Origin: Colwellia sp. 20A7
GTDB taxonomy: Bacteria > Pseudomonadota > Gammaproteobacteria > Enterobacterales > Alteromonadaceae
Direction: 5' to 3'
NCBI RefSeq assembly: GCF_009832865.1
Contig: NZ_CP047130.1
Location: 1,116,001 to 1,180,000, forward strand
DNA length: 64,000 nucleotides
The notes under the pieces were generated by a model. That model did not search any database. It was given only the letters and a program-made list of their open reading frames with translations, and was not told the DNA's origin. A program made the position numbers and the translations under genes. Below are positions 8,440 through 16,892 of this stretch, one piece after another. The first letter of the stretch is position 1. Every line of letters starts with the position of its first letter.

Positions 8440-10374
8440 TTGTTATTTAAGCGTATCCCAACGTGTTTAATTACACTATTCTCTTTTATGTATATTGCGA
8501 CGAGCTTTGCTGTTGTCATACAAGTTGAAGAAGAGGGCTTTGTTCCCTTTGAAGAAGCGGCAATAACAATTGAAAAATTAATTGATAACAATATACCTTT
8601 AGCGCGATCTGAATTAGAAAAATACGCAAAGCAAGTTGATGAATTAACTTTAGAGCAACAAATTACATACCAGCATTTACTAACTGATATTTATATTTTA
8701 CAAGGGAAATATCATTCAGCAAAACAAAGTGCTACAGATGGTTTATCACTAACCCTTCAGCTTTCTAGCCCTAGCTTATTAATTTCTGAGTTACTTTATA
8801 ATCGAGGCTTAGCCTATGAAAGCATAGGTGAGACTGCACTTGCAGCTAAAGATTATGAAAGTGGCTTAGCGTTAGCTAAATCACTGCACGACAATGTTTT
8901 GATTTCTACGGGGTTGGTGAAACTAGGCGTAATATATTATTTAACTGATCATTATGAAAATGCGTTACTTGTCTTAAATGATGCTTACAATATTGCTAAG
9001 CAAACTGATGATGAAAAACTTAAAGGGGCTGTTAATTTTGAGTTAGGTGTTTTGTATACCCACTTAAATAGAAATAAACAGGCAATGGTTTATTATCAGC
9101 AGTCTTATGAACATTATAAACGCTCCAACCAAACTATATTATCATTGAACGCGTTAGTGAATATAGGCATGAATCATGTCTCTGAGAATGAGTATGAGCA
9201 AGCGATTATTGCCTATGAAACTATTATTAATGAACCCGAGAGTGCTGGGCTTAATAAAATTATGTACAGTGCTTATTTGGGATTATCTTGGGCTAATTTA
9301 AAGAAAAAAAATTCTAACCCTGAAGCAAGTTATCAATATTTATTACTTTCTAAGAAATATATAGGGGATATTGAACAATATGATATTGAATTACAATATT
9401 GTGTAGATGAAGCCTTTATATTGTTCGAGTTAAAGCGTTTTAATGACGTTATTGAGACAATTAATAAAATAGAAAATATTTTAGCTAATCAAATGCCGTT
9501 AGGTCACTTAAAAATTCAAACACGTATCAATATTTTTGATCTACAATCTAAAACACACTTTGAATTAGGTGCTTATCAAAAAGCTTATGAGTTGCAAGAG
9601 CATCGATTGGTACTAACTCGATTGTTACGTGATGAAAAAGAGACCCAATCAGTTGCTGAGGTACGTTTAGCACTTGAAGCTAAAGAAGCTGATCTACAAA
9701 CACAAGTTTTGGAAAATAAACAAACATTACAGCAAATATCGCTGTTAGAGGCCGAACAAAAGCAGAAAAGACAAAAACTCTATTTGCTTTATATTGCTGT
9801 TGTCGCCTTAATATTTGCATGGTTACTGGCTAAGTTAGTTCAAGGTCAACATCGATTGTATCAAGTATCGAGCATCGACATGCTAACAGGTATTGCCAAC
9901 CGTCGAGAATTAATGAAAAAAGGCAATAAATCATTTCAACAATCTAAAAGTAAAAATACAGAATTCAGCGCCTTAATGATTGATATTGATTATTTTAAAA
10001 AGGTAAATGATCAATTTGGTCATAATTGTGGCGACTTAGTGCTGAAAAAAGTTGTTGAACTTGGTAAAGATTTAATGCGAAAAACCGATGTTTTTGGTCG
10101 TTTTGGTGGCGAGGAGTTTGTCGCACTTTTACCAAATACCTCTACCTCTCAAGCCAACATTATTGCAGAGCGTTTCCGAATGGCTGTGGATGCTTACGTT
10201 TGGGATAATAATGATTCAATACCCAAGTCATTGCATGTCACTATTAGTATTGGTGTTGCTAACAGTATCGATTTTTCCAATACCGAATCGTCAGACCTAG
10301 CTACTTTAATAAAAAAAGCGGACGGTCTACTTTATCAGGCTAAAGATCAAGGTAGAAATAGGGTATGCAGTTAA
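8440..10374 (+). CDS. TPR sensor diguanylate cyclase
   Basis: A 644-residue membrane diguanylate cyclase that would make c-di-GMP from two GTP. Order: signal peptide (about 1-25), a large periplasmic TPR-like region (about 50-390, helical repeats such as ESIGETALAAKDYESGLALAK), a coiled coil (about 400-445), one membrane segment (about 448-468), then GGDEF. The active site is GGEEF at 556-560 and an inhibitory I-site RKTD sits at 547-550, exactly five residues before it, so the enzyme looks active and product-inhibited. The start is TTG at 8440; the next Met would lose the charged part of the signal peptide. It overlaps the next gene by 10 bp. Confidence 0.88.
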   Translation: MLFKRIPTCLITLFSFMYIATSFAVVIQVEEEGFVPFEEAAITIEKLIDNNIPLARSELEKYAKQVDELTLEQQITYQHLLTDIYILQGKYHSAKQSATDGLSLTLQLSSPSLLISELLYNRGLAYESIGETALAAKDYESGLALAKSLHDNVLISTGLVKLGVIYYLTDHYENALLVLNDAYNIAKQTDDEKLKGAVNFELGVLYTHLNRNKQAMVYYQQSYEHYKRSNQTILSLNALVNIGMNHVSENEYEQAIIAYETIINEPESAGLNKIMYSAYLGLSWANLKKKNSNPEASYQYLLLSKKYIGDIEQYDIELQYCVDEAFILFELKRFNDVIETINKIENILANQMPLGHLKIQTRINIFDLQSKTHFELGAYQKAYELQEHRLVLTRLLRDEKETQSVAEVRLALEAKEADLQTQVLENKQTLQQISLLEAEQKQKRQKLYLLYIAVVALIFAWLLAKLVQGQHRLYQVSSIDMLTGIANRRELMKKGNKSFQQSKSKNTEFSALMIDIDYFKKVNDQFGHNCGDLVLKKVVELGKDLMRKTDVFGRFGGEEFVALLPNTSTSQANIIAERFRMAVDAYVWDNNDSIPKSLHVTISIGVANSIDFSNTESSDLATLIKKADGLLYQAKDQGRNRVCS

Positions 10375-11609
10375 TGATTATACGTTTAGCTTTATGCTTA
10401 CTTTTAATAGCACATCTTATGTTTAATGTGTCTATGGCTGCATTAAATGTAAAAGATGAGAGCCAAGTAGCTGTCCAAGCTCAGCAGTTTAAACTCCGAA
10501 AAGATATTGTTGATTTGGCAGAACAAGCTAAAATTTCATCGGACAAAGTAAATTATTTATTAAATGATACATTAACATTGAACCCTTCTTTAAATTATGC
10601 CGAACAGTATTTGGTTTTATTGATTAAAGCTAAAGTTAAACAGCAAACTCAGCAGCATAAAGATGTTATTTTATTGATAGAGCAAGCTAAATTATTATCT
10701 AAATATATTGCTACAGAACAGTTGGCTTTACCTCTTTTTGCTAATGCTTATTTGGTTCTAGCTGACAGTTATGCGGGGATTAAAGATTATGACAATGCTT
10801 ATAAAAATAAGAAGATTTTTGTTGATAAATATAATGAATACCGTGAGAGAAAACGTGAAAATAACATTGAAAAATTAACAAAAAACTCTGAAGTTGCACA
10901 AAAAATATCAGAAAATAAATTATTAGCAAATCAAAACAAGTTAAAAGAATTGCGTATTGCTGATGTACATGCACAACAAGAAGATCAACAAAGGCGATTT
11001 TTCTTCATTTTTTGTACTATTTTATTATTTATTTTATTACTGTTAAGGAAACTTAAAGTTAGAACGAAACTGTTAGTCTTAGCAAAAACAGACAGTCTCA
11101 CAGGGTTACTGAATAGAACCGAGCTTTTCAATCAAGGACATAAGTTAGTTCAAGACGCTAGCGAACAAGAATTAGATTTAAGTGTATTATTGTTAGATAT
11201 AGATCATTTTAAATTAATAAATGATAAATTTGGTCACTCTGTTGGTGATTTAGTGTTAGAAAAAATTGCGAAGCTTGTAAGTGAAACAATGAGAGCTAGG
11301 GATGTTTTTTCTCGTTTAGGTGGGGAAGAATTTGTATCTATTTTGCCCAACACCAACCTTGATCATGCTAAAGCAATCGCAATGCGAGTGATAGAAAAAA
11401 TAGCTCAATATAATTTTAGTGAACTCGGTGTTGATGACAGTATAACGTTAAGTATTGGTGTGGCAAATTTGAAAGATACCAATCCAGAATTTGATGATAT
11501 TTTACACGCTGCAGACCTAGCTATGTACCGAGCAAAAGCTCAAGGAAGAAACCAAATGGTTAGTTATGAAGCTATTGTTAGTGACCAAGAAAGACGTTAT
11601 AGCAATTAG
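10365..11609 (+). CDS. Diguanylate cyclase, membrane sensor type
   Basis: A 414-residue GGDEF protein with a signal peptide (to about VSMA), a short helical periplasmic region (about 25-190, possibly TPR-like), a membrane segment (about 205-225) and a C-terminal GGDEF domain. GGEEF starts at residue 319, with an I-site RARD five residues upstream, so it is predicted active. It resembles a shortened copy of the gene before it, and the overlap (ATG at 10365, upstream stop at 10372-10374) implies translational coupling. An in-frame ATG at 10374 is an equally possible start and would give a TAATG stop-start overlap. Confidence 0.87.
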   Translation: MQLMIIRLALCLLLIAHLMFNVSMAALNVKDESQVAVQAQQFKLRKDIVDLAEQAKISSDKVNYLLNDTLTLNPSLNYAEQYLVLLIKAKVKQQTQQHKDVILLIEQAKLLSKYIATEQLALPLFANAYLVLADSYAGIKDYDNAYKNKKIFVDKYNEYRERKRENNIEKLTKNSEVAQKISENKLLANQNKLKELRIADVHAQQEDQQRRFFFIFCTILLFILLLLRKLKVRTKLLVLAKTDSLTGLLNRTELFNQGHKLVQDASEQELDLSVLLLDIDHFKLINDKFGHSVGDLVLEKIAKLVSETMRARDVFSRLGGEEFVSILPNTNLDHAKAIAMRVIEKIAQYNFSELGVDDSITLSIGVANLKDTNPEFDDILHAADLAMYRAKAQGRNQMVSYEAIVSDQERRYSN

Positions 11610-11746
11610 ACTAACTATTTGAATTCACTTGGCTATAAAAATCATATAAGCTGTCTTTAATATTGGCGTTTATTAATCGTTATAAGAAAAATTAATCGCA
11701 TAAAATTTTGCGATACTAATGTTTATGGGAATAGGATAATCATTTC

Positions 11747-14074
11747 ATGTCTGATGTGCTCGAATATAGTCCAGACGGGGTAGAACAAGTTCCTCTACGA
11801 CGTTTTACAGAAGAAGCTTATTTAAACTACTCAATGTACGTTATTATGGATAGAGCCTTACCGCATATTGGTGATGGCTTAAAACCAGTACAGCGTCGTA
11901 TTGTATATGCTATGTCAGAGCTTGGTCTATCGGCTACGGCAAAGTATAAAAAATCTGCGCGTACTGTGGGTGATGTATTAGGTAAGTTTCATCCTCATGG
12001 CGATAGCGCTTGTTACGAAGCTATGGTGTTAATGGCACAGCCATTCTCCTATCGTTATCCATTGGTTGATGGTCAAGGAAATTGGGGTGCCCCAGATGAT
12101 CCTAAATCGTTTGCTGCAATGCGTTATACAGAATCTCGTTTATCACGTTTTAGTGAGATTTTACTTGCCGAATTAGGTCAAGGAACGGTTGATTGGGTGC
12201 CAAATTTTGATGGTACTATGGATGAACCTAAAACATTGCCGGCTCGGTTACCACATATTATGCTTAACGGTATAACAGGTATTGCCGTTGGTATGGCAAC
12301 CGATATTCCACCGCATAATGTGCGTGAAATTGCTGATGCTTGTGTGCACTTAATTGATGAGCCAAAAGCCGAAGTTGCTGACTTGTTAGCATTTGTTAAA
12401 GGTCCTGATTACCCTACTGATGCAGAAATAATAACGCCTAAAGCTGATATTGAAAAAATTTATCAAACTGGGCGTGGCAGTATCAGGATGCGAGCTGTTT
12501 ATGATATTGAACATGGAGAAGTTGTTATTACAGCTTTACCGCATCAAGCCTCAGGCGGAAAAATATTAGAACAAATAGCGGGACAAATGACGGCAAAAAA
12601 ACTGCCTATGGTCATTGATCTTCGTGATGAATCTGATCATGAAAACCCTGTCCGCTTAGTTGTTGTTCCTCGTTCAAATCGTGTTGATATTGAACAGCTA
12701 ATGCAACATTTATTTGCCAGCACAGATTTAGAAAAAAGCTATCGCGTTAATATCAATATGATTGGCTTAGATAATCGCCCAGCGGTGAAAAATCTACGAG
12801 AAATATTAACCGAGTGGCTTGAGTATCGCCGAGAAACTGTGCGTCGTCGACTACAATATCGTTTAGATAAAGTACTTGCGCGCTTACATATTTTAGATGG
12901 TTTACTCGTTGCTTATTTGAATATTGATGAAGTGATTGAGATCATTCGTGGTTATGATGATCCTAAAGCGGAATTAATGTCGCGTTTTGCGTTATCTGAA
13001 ATACAAGCACATGCTATTTTAGAGATTAAGCTAAGACAATTAGCTAAGTTAGAAGAAGTTAAAATTCGAGCTGAGCAAGATGAATTACGTGAAGAGCAAG
13101 ATTATTTAGAAAAAATTCTTAATTCAAAAGCACGCATGAGTACGCTAATGAAGAAAGAAATTCTTGCAGCGTCTAAAGAATATGGTGATGATCGTCGTTC
13201 TAAACTAGTAGAGCGCAGTGAATCAAAAGCATTAACTGAAAAAGATCTTGTCCCAAGTGAGGCCGTAACGGTTGTTGTGTCCGACAAAGGGTGGGCTCGT
13301 TGCGCTAAAGGCCATGACATTGATGCAACTGCGTTAAGTTATAAGTCGGGTGACTCTTACCTATGCTCAGCTAAAGGGCGAAGTAATCGACCAGTGGCCT
13401 TTTTTGACTCTTCAGGACGAGCTTTCACGACCGATGCTCATACTTTACCTACAGCACGAAGCCAAGGCGAGCCGCTAACAGGGCGCTTTAGTTTAGCGTC
13501 AGGTGAAAATTTCGTTCATTGTGTGATGGCTGAAGATGAAGCTAAATATTTATTAGTTAGTGATGCCGGTTATGGTTTTGTTAGTAGTTTTAGCGATATG
13601 ATTAGCCGTAATAAGAACGGTAAAGCGATGATTTCTTTACCGCAAGCTGCAAAAGTATTAACACCACAATTAATTGAAAATATCGATACCGACTCATGCC
13701 TTGCAATTACTACTGAAGGGCGAATGTTAGTATTTCCTGTGCAAAACTTACCTGTACTTAGTAAAGGTAAGGGCAATAAAATTATAAATATCCCTTCTGC
13801 TAGAGCAAAATCTCGAGAAGAATTTGTAACTGTACTGGCAATAGTGCCTGAGGGCGCTTCTGTAACGATTCATGCTGGTCGTCGTAAATTGACTTTGAAA
13901 ACAATTGATATTGATCACTATCGTGGTGAAAGAGGACGTCGAGGTAACAAACTACCACGGGGTTTACAACGTGTAGATCATGTTGAAATTGAGTTATCTA
14001 ATGCTACTGTCGCGCAAGTAACAGAGCAAGAATCTGTCAATAATGAAGGTATAACACCAACAGAAGAGTCATAG
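11747..14074 (+). CDS. parC: DNA topoisomerase IV subunit A
   Basis: The 775-residue cleavage subunit of topoisomerase IV. The catalytic tyrosine is Y127 in AAMRYTES. The quinolone-determining segment [12 protein letters not shown] carries S87 and E91, the equivalents of susceptible E. coli S80 and E84. The breakage-reunion domain is followed by a coiled coil (about 400-480) and a C-terminal beta-pinwheel (about 500-745). Length is a little above E. coli ParC (752) through an acidic C-terminal tail. A perfect 11-bp hairpin follows the stop. Confidence 0.98.
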   Translation: MSDVLEYSPDGVEQVPLRRFTEEAYLNYSMYVIMDRALPHIGDGLKPVQRRIVYAMSELGLSATAKYKKSARTVGDVLGKFHPHGDSACYEAMVLMAQPFSYRYPLVDGQGNWGAPDDPKSFAAMRYTESRLSRFSEILLAELGQGTVDWVPNFDGTMDEPKTLPARLPHIMLNGITGIAVGMATDIPPHNVREIADACVHLIDEPKAEVADLLAFVKGPDYPTDAEIITPKADIEKIYQTGRGSIRMRAVYDIEHGEVVITALPHQASGGKILEQIAGQMTAKKLPMVIDLRDESDHENPVRLVVVPRSNRVDIEQLMQHLFASTDLEKSYRVNINMIGLDNRPAVKNLREILTEWLEYRRETVRRRLQYRLDKVLARLHILDGLLVAYLNIDEVIEIIRGYDDPKAELMSRFALSEIQAHAILEIKLRQLAKLEEVKIRAEQDELREEQDYLEKILNSKARMSTLMKKEILAASKEYGDDRRSKLVERSESKALTEKDLVPSEAVTVVVSDKGWARCAKGHDIDATALSYKSGDSYLCSAKGRSNRPVAFFDSSGRAFTTDAHTLPTARSQGEPLTGRFSLASGENFVHCVMAEDEAKYLLVSDAGYGFVSSFSDMISRNKNGKAMISLPQAAKVLTPQLIENIDTDSCLAITTEGRMLVFPVQNLPVLSKGKGNKIINIPSARAKSREEFVTVLAIVPEGASVTIHAGRRKLTLKTIDIDHYRGERGRRGNKLPRGLQRVDHVEIELSNATVAQVTEQESVNNEGITPTEES

Positions 14075-14082
14075 CTACCTGC

Positions 14083-14113
14083 GCTTTAAGGGAGGATTTA
14101 CTTCCCTTAAAGC
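14083..14113 (+). terminator. Hairpin terminator after parC
   Basis: An 11-bp perfect stem, GCTTTAAGGGA pairing with TCCCTTAAAGC across a 9-nt loop, 8 bp after the parC stop. Only a short, interrupted T run follows, so termination may be partial. Confidence 0.65.
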
Positions 14114-14194
14114 GGTTTAATAACTGGCTTTAGCTAAAGTGTAAATAGCAATTGTTTTCATTGTGTATTCTTTTATTTAGGAGTATCATTTTAA

Positions 14195-14209
14195 CAATAG
14201 TAATTCTCA
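14195..14209 (+). promoter_or_regulatory. Candidate Fur box upstream of feoA
   Basis: CAATAGTAATTCTCA matches the 7-1-7 Fur consensus (TGATAAT-N-ATTATCA) at about 10 of 14 positions, with a strong right arm ATTCTCA. It lies about 140 bp before feoA in a 274-bp spacer. Iron repression of feo by Fur is well known in gammaproteobacteria; the site itself is a by-eye match. Confidence 0.5.
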
Positions 14210-14348
14210 TTAACCTTAGTTTTAAGTTTGGTTTTAGATCTTTCTATAGATCTTAATTCATAGCTAAAAGCAGAGAATATTCCATTTTACCTTACTGATC
14301 ACTTTATTTTATAGTCTGTGTGATAGGTATAGCTATGAGGCATAGCAA

Positions 14349-14573
14349 ATGACTTTAGTTGATGTAGCAAAAAATCAAGTAGTTAAAATCAGTGCCTTGC
14401 CACTTGACGAAACTCTGTCGGCTCAACTTTTAGAGCAAGGTTTTGCTTTACGAACAGAAGTTGCTTTAGCACATAAAGCCCCCTTTAATGGTCCATTAGC
14501 TTATCGTTTACACAATACCAAAATATGTATTCAACGTTCTGTAGCTGCACAAATTCAAGTTACTGCCGTTTAA
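14349..14573 (+). CDS. feoA: Ferrous iron transport protein A
   Basis: A 74-residue SH3-like FeoA protein, a cytosolic partner needed for FeoB-dependent Fe2+ uptake. The family pattern is visible: a start VAKNQVVKISALPLD, the middle LLEQGFALRTEVALAHKAPF and the closing strand LAYRLHNTKICIQRSVAAQIQV. Length is typical. feoB begins 74 bp downstream. No feoC is present. Likely Fur-regulated through the upstream box. Confidence 0.93.
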   Translation: MTLVDVAKNQVVKISALPLDETLSAQLLEQGFALRTEVALAHKAPFNGPLAYRLHNTKICIQRSVAAQIQVTAV

Positions 14574-14647
14574 GATTAATTAATTTAACTTCGGGTTGTC
14601 AGCTTTAAATAAAGCTGTTTTCAGTAAACCTTATATGAGTTTTCCCC

Positions 14648-16807
14648 ATGAGTTGTTGTTCTAATTCTTCATCGTGTTCCGAGGGTATATCACCCTCTAA
14701 AAATCTACATTACGCTTTAGTTGGTTTTGCTAATTCAGGTAAAAGTACGTTATTTAACCTCTTAACATCTCGGCATAAAAAATCATCTAAGCAAAACGTA
14801 GGTAACTTTTCTGGTATTACGGTATCAGCTAAAAAAACATCATTACAATTGAATAATGTTGATGCTTATCTTTCTGACTTACCTGGTTTAAGTTCACTTT
14901 CTCAACGTGGTGAACAAGGGAAAGACTTATCTATTTCACAACAGTTTATTCAGCACAAAGATATTGACTGCATCATTAATGTTGTCGACATTAACCAATT
15001 AAGCCGACAACTCTACCTTACTACTCAATTACTTGAATTGGGTATACCTATGATGGTTGTATTGAATAAAACCGATAGAAAAAAACATGCATGGGTTGAT
15101 GTTGATAAGTTAAGCGAAGAGTTAGGTTGTCCGGTTGTTGCTGTAAGCGCTCAAAATAAAAGTACATTAGATATTATAGAAAAAAAATTACTCGCGTGCT
15201 CTTTACAAAAAAAATCAGCACCAAGTAAAGAAATTTTACAGCCAGAAAGTTTATCTTCAATTCAGGCAAGGCAAGATTTTGCATCAGATATTATTGCTAG
15301 AGTCAGTGCTACTGGTGGTGGCGCAAGTTTTTCTGATTACTTAGACAATGTTGCATTACATCCTCTTACTGGTGTACCAATATTTTTAGGTATGATGTAT
15401 TTACTCTTCATGTTTGCTATTAATGTGGGCAGTGCCTTTATTGACTTTTTTGATATTATTAGCGGTACTCTTTTTGTTTCTTATCCGCTCCATCTTCTTG
15501 AGCCTTTAAATTTACCACAATGGATTCTGACTATTATTGAAGGCGTGGGGAGTGGTATGCAAACCGTTGCTACTTTTATCCCTGTTATTGCTTGCTTATT
15601 TATTGGCTTATCCTTACTTGAAAACTCAGGCTATTTGGCACGCGCTGCTTTTGTGGTTGATAGCGTAATGCAAAAAATTGGTTTGCCGGGTAAAGCGTTT
15701 GTGCCGCTTATTGTTGGTTTTGGCTGTACGGTTCCTGCTGTTATGTCGGCTAGAGTACTTGATAGTGAAAGAGAGCGTATAACTACGGTAATGATGTCTC
15801 CCTTTATGTCATGTGGGGCTCGTTTGCCAGTGTATGCTTTATTTGCCGCAGCATTCTTCCCTGATAGCGGTCAAAACTTAGTATTTCTTTTATATTTAAT
15901 TGGTATTGCCGCTGCTATTTTTACTGGCTTTTTACTGAAAAAGACAGTTTTGTCTGGTACTAGTTCACTTAATATTATGGAGCTACCACCATACGAAGTT
16001 CCGCATATTCGTGCTATTAGTAAACGTGTATGGCAACGGACTTATAGTTTTGTTACTGGAGCAGGTAAGACAATTGTTATTGTTGTGTGTCTATTAACCT
16101 TTTTCAATTCTATTGGTACTGACGGTAGTTTTGGTCATCAAGACAGTGAACAATCTATTTTAAGCCGAAGTGCGCAAGTAGTTATGCCCGTATTAGCTCC
16201 TATGGGAATTAAAGAAGAAAATTGGCAAGCTGGCGTTGGCATTATTACTGGAATTTTTGCCAAGGAAGTACTTGTTGCCACTTTTAACAGTTTATATTCC
16301 CCACAAAACGTACCTGATGAAGGTGAACCTTCTCTTGAGGCAAGTTGGCAAGAAGCGACCAAAAGTATTAAAGAAAATTTATTAGGTATTTCGCCTGATG
16401 ACCCTTTAGGCATGAATGTTGGCGATTTGAGTGACATAGAAGCTGTAGCTCAAGAACAAGGGGTAGAATTAAGTACTTACCAAGTGATGCAAGCCGCATT
16501 TGTTGGTAAGTTAGGTGCTTTTAGTTATTTACTCTTTATTCTTTTATATACACCCTGTGTTGCTGCAATGGGTGCAATAAAAAATGAAGTAGGAAGTCGT
16601 TGGGCTGGTTTTGCCGGGATTTGGAGTTTTACCTTGGCTTATTTAATGGCAACTCTGTGTTATCAAGTAGGTAACTTCTTTGCCGCACCTATAATTGCTA
16701 GCATCTATATTACTGCTGTATTACTGAGTTTTACGGGGATATATTTTTGGCTCAAACATAAGGGACGTAAGGTATTAACGATCCCAATATCGGTGAGCTA
16801 TTCATAA
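14648..16807 (+). CDS. feoB: Ferrous iron transporter B
   Basis: A 719-residue G-protein-coupled inner-membrane Fe2+ transporter. An N-terminal G domain (about 20-180) has G1 GFANSGKST, G2-region NFSGITV, G3 DLPG, G4 NKTD and G5 VSAQN. Two Gate segments with the conserved GFGCTVPAVMSAR and SPFMSCGARLPVYALF cores follow, then a C-terminal membrane part with LLYTPCVAAMGAI. Two features are unusual: the G1 loop reads GFANSGKST instead of the common GNPNSGKTT, and the N-terminus is Cys-rich (C3, C4, C9). The stop is followed by a short GACTTTAAAGTC hairpin and four T. Confidence 0.96.
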   Translation: MSCCSNSSSCSEGISPSKNLHYALVGFANSGKSTLFNLLTSRHKKSSKQNVGNFSGITVSAKKTSLQLNNVDAYLSDLPGLSSLSQRGEQGKDLSISQQFIQHKDIDCIINVVDINQLSRQLYLTTQLLELGIPMMVVLNKTDRKKHAWVDVDKLSEELGCPVVAVSAQNKSTLDIIEKKLLACSLQKKSAPSKEILQPESLSSIQARQDFASDIIARVSATGGGASFSDYLDNVALHPLTGVPIFLGMMYLLFMFAINVGSAFIDFFDIISGTLFVSYPLHLLEPLNLPQWILTIIEGVGSGMQTVATFIPVIACLFIGLSLLENSGYLARAAFVVDSVMQKIGLPGKAFVPLIVGFGCTVPAVMSARVLDSERERITTVMMSPFMSCGARLPVYALFAAAFFPDSGQNLVFLLYLIGIAAAIFTGFLLKKTVLSGTSSLNIMELPPYEVPHIRAISKRVWQRTYSFVTGAGKTIVIVVCLLTFFNSIGTDGSFGHQDSEQSILSRSAQVVMPVLAPMGIKEENWQAGVGIITGIFAKEVLVATFNSLYSPQNVPDEGEPSLEASWQEATKSIKENLLGISPDDPLGMNVGDLSDIEAVAQEQGVELSTYQVMQAAFVGKLGAFSYLLFILLYTPCVAAMGAIKNEVGSRWAGFAGIWSFTLAYLMATLCYQVGNFFAAPIIASIYITAVLLSFTGIYFWLKHKGRKVLTIPISVSYS

Positions 16808-16892
16808 CGGCTCATTGACTTTAAAGTCTTTTAGTAATAATTAGTGTATTCTTTCTAACTAATTAGATGATAAACAGGGTAAGGAAACTTAA

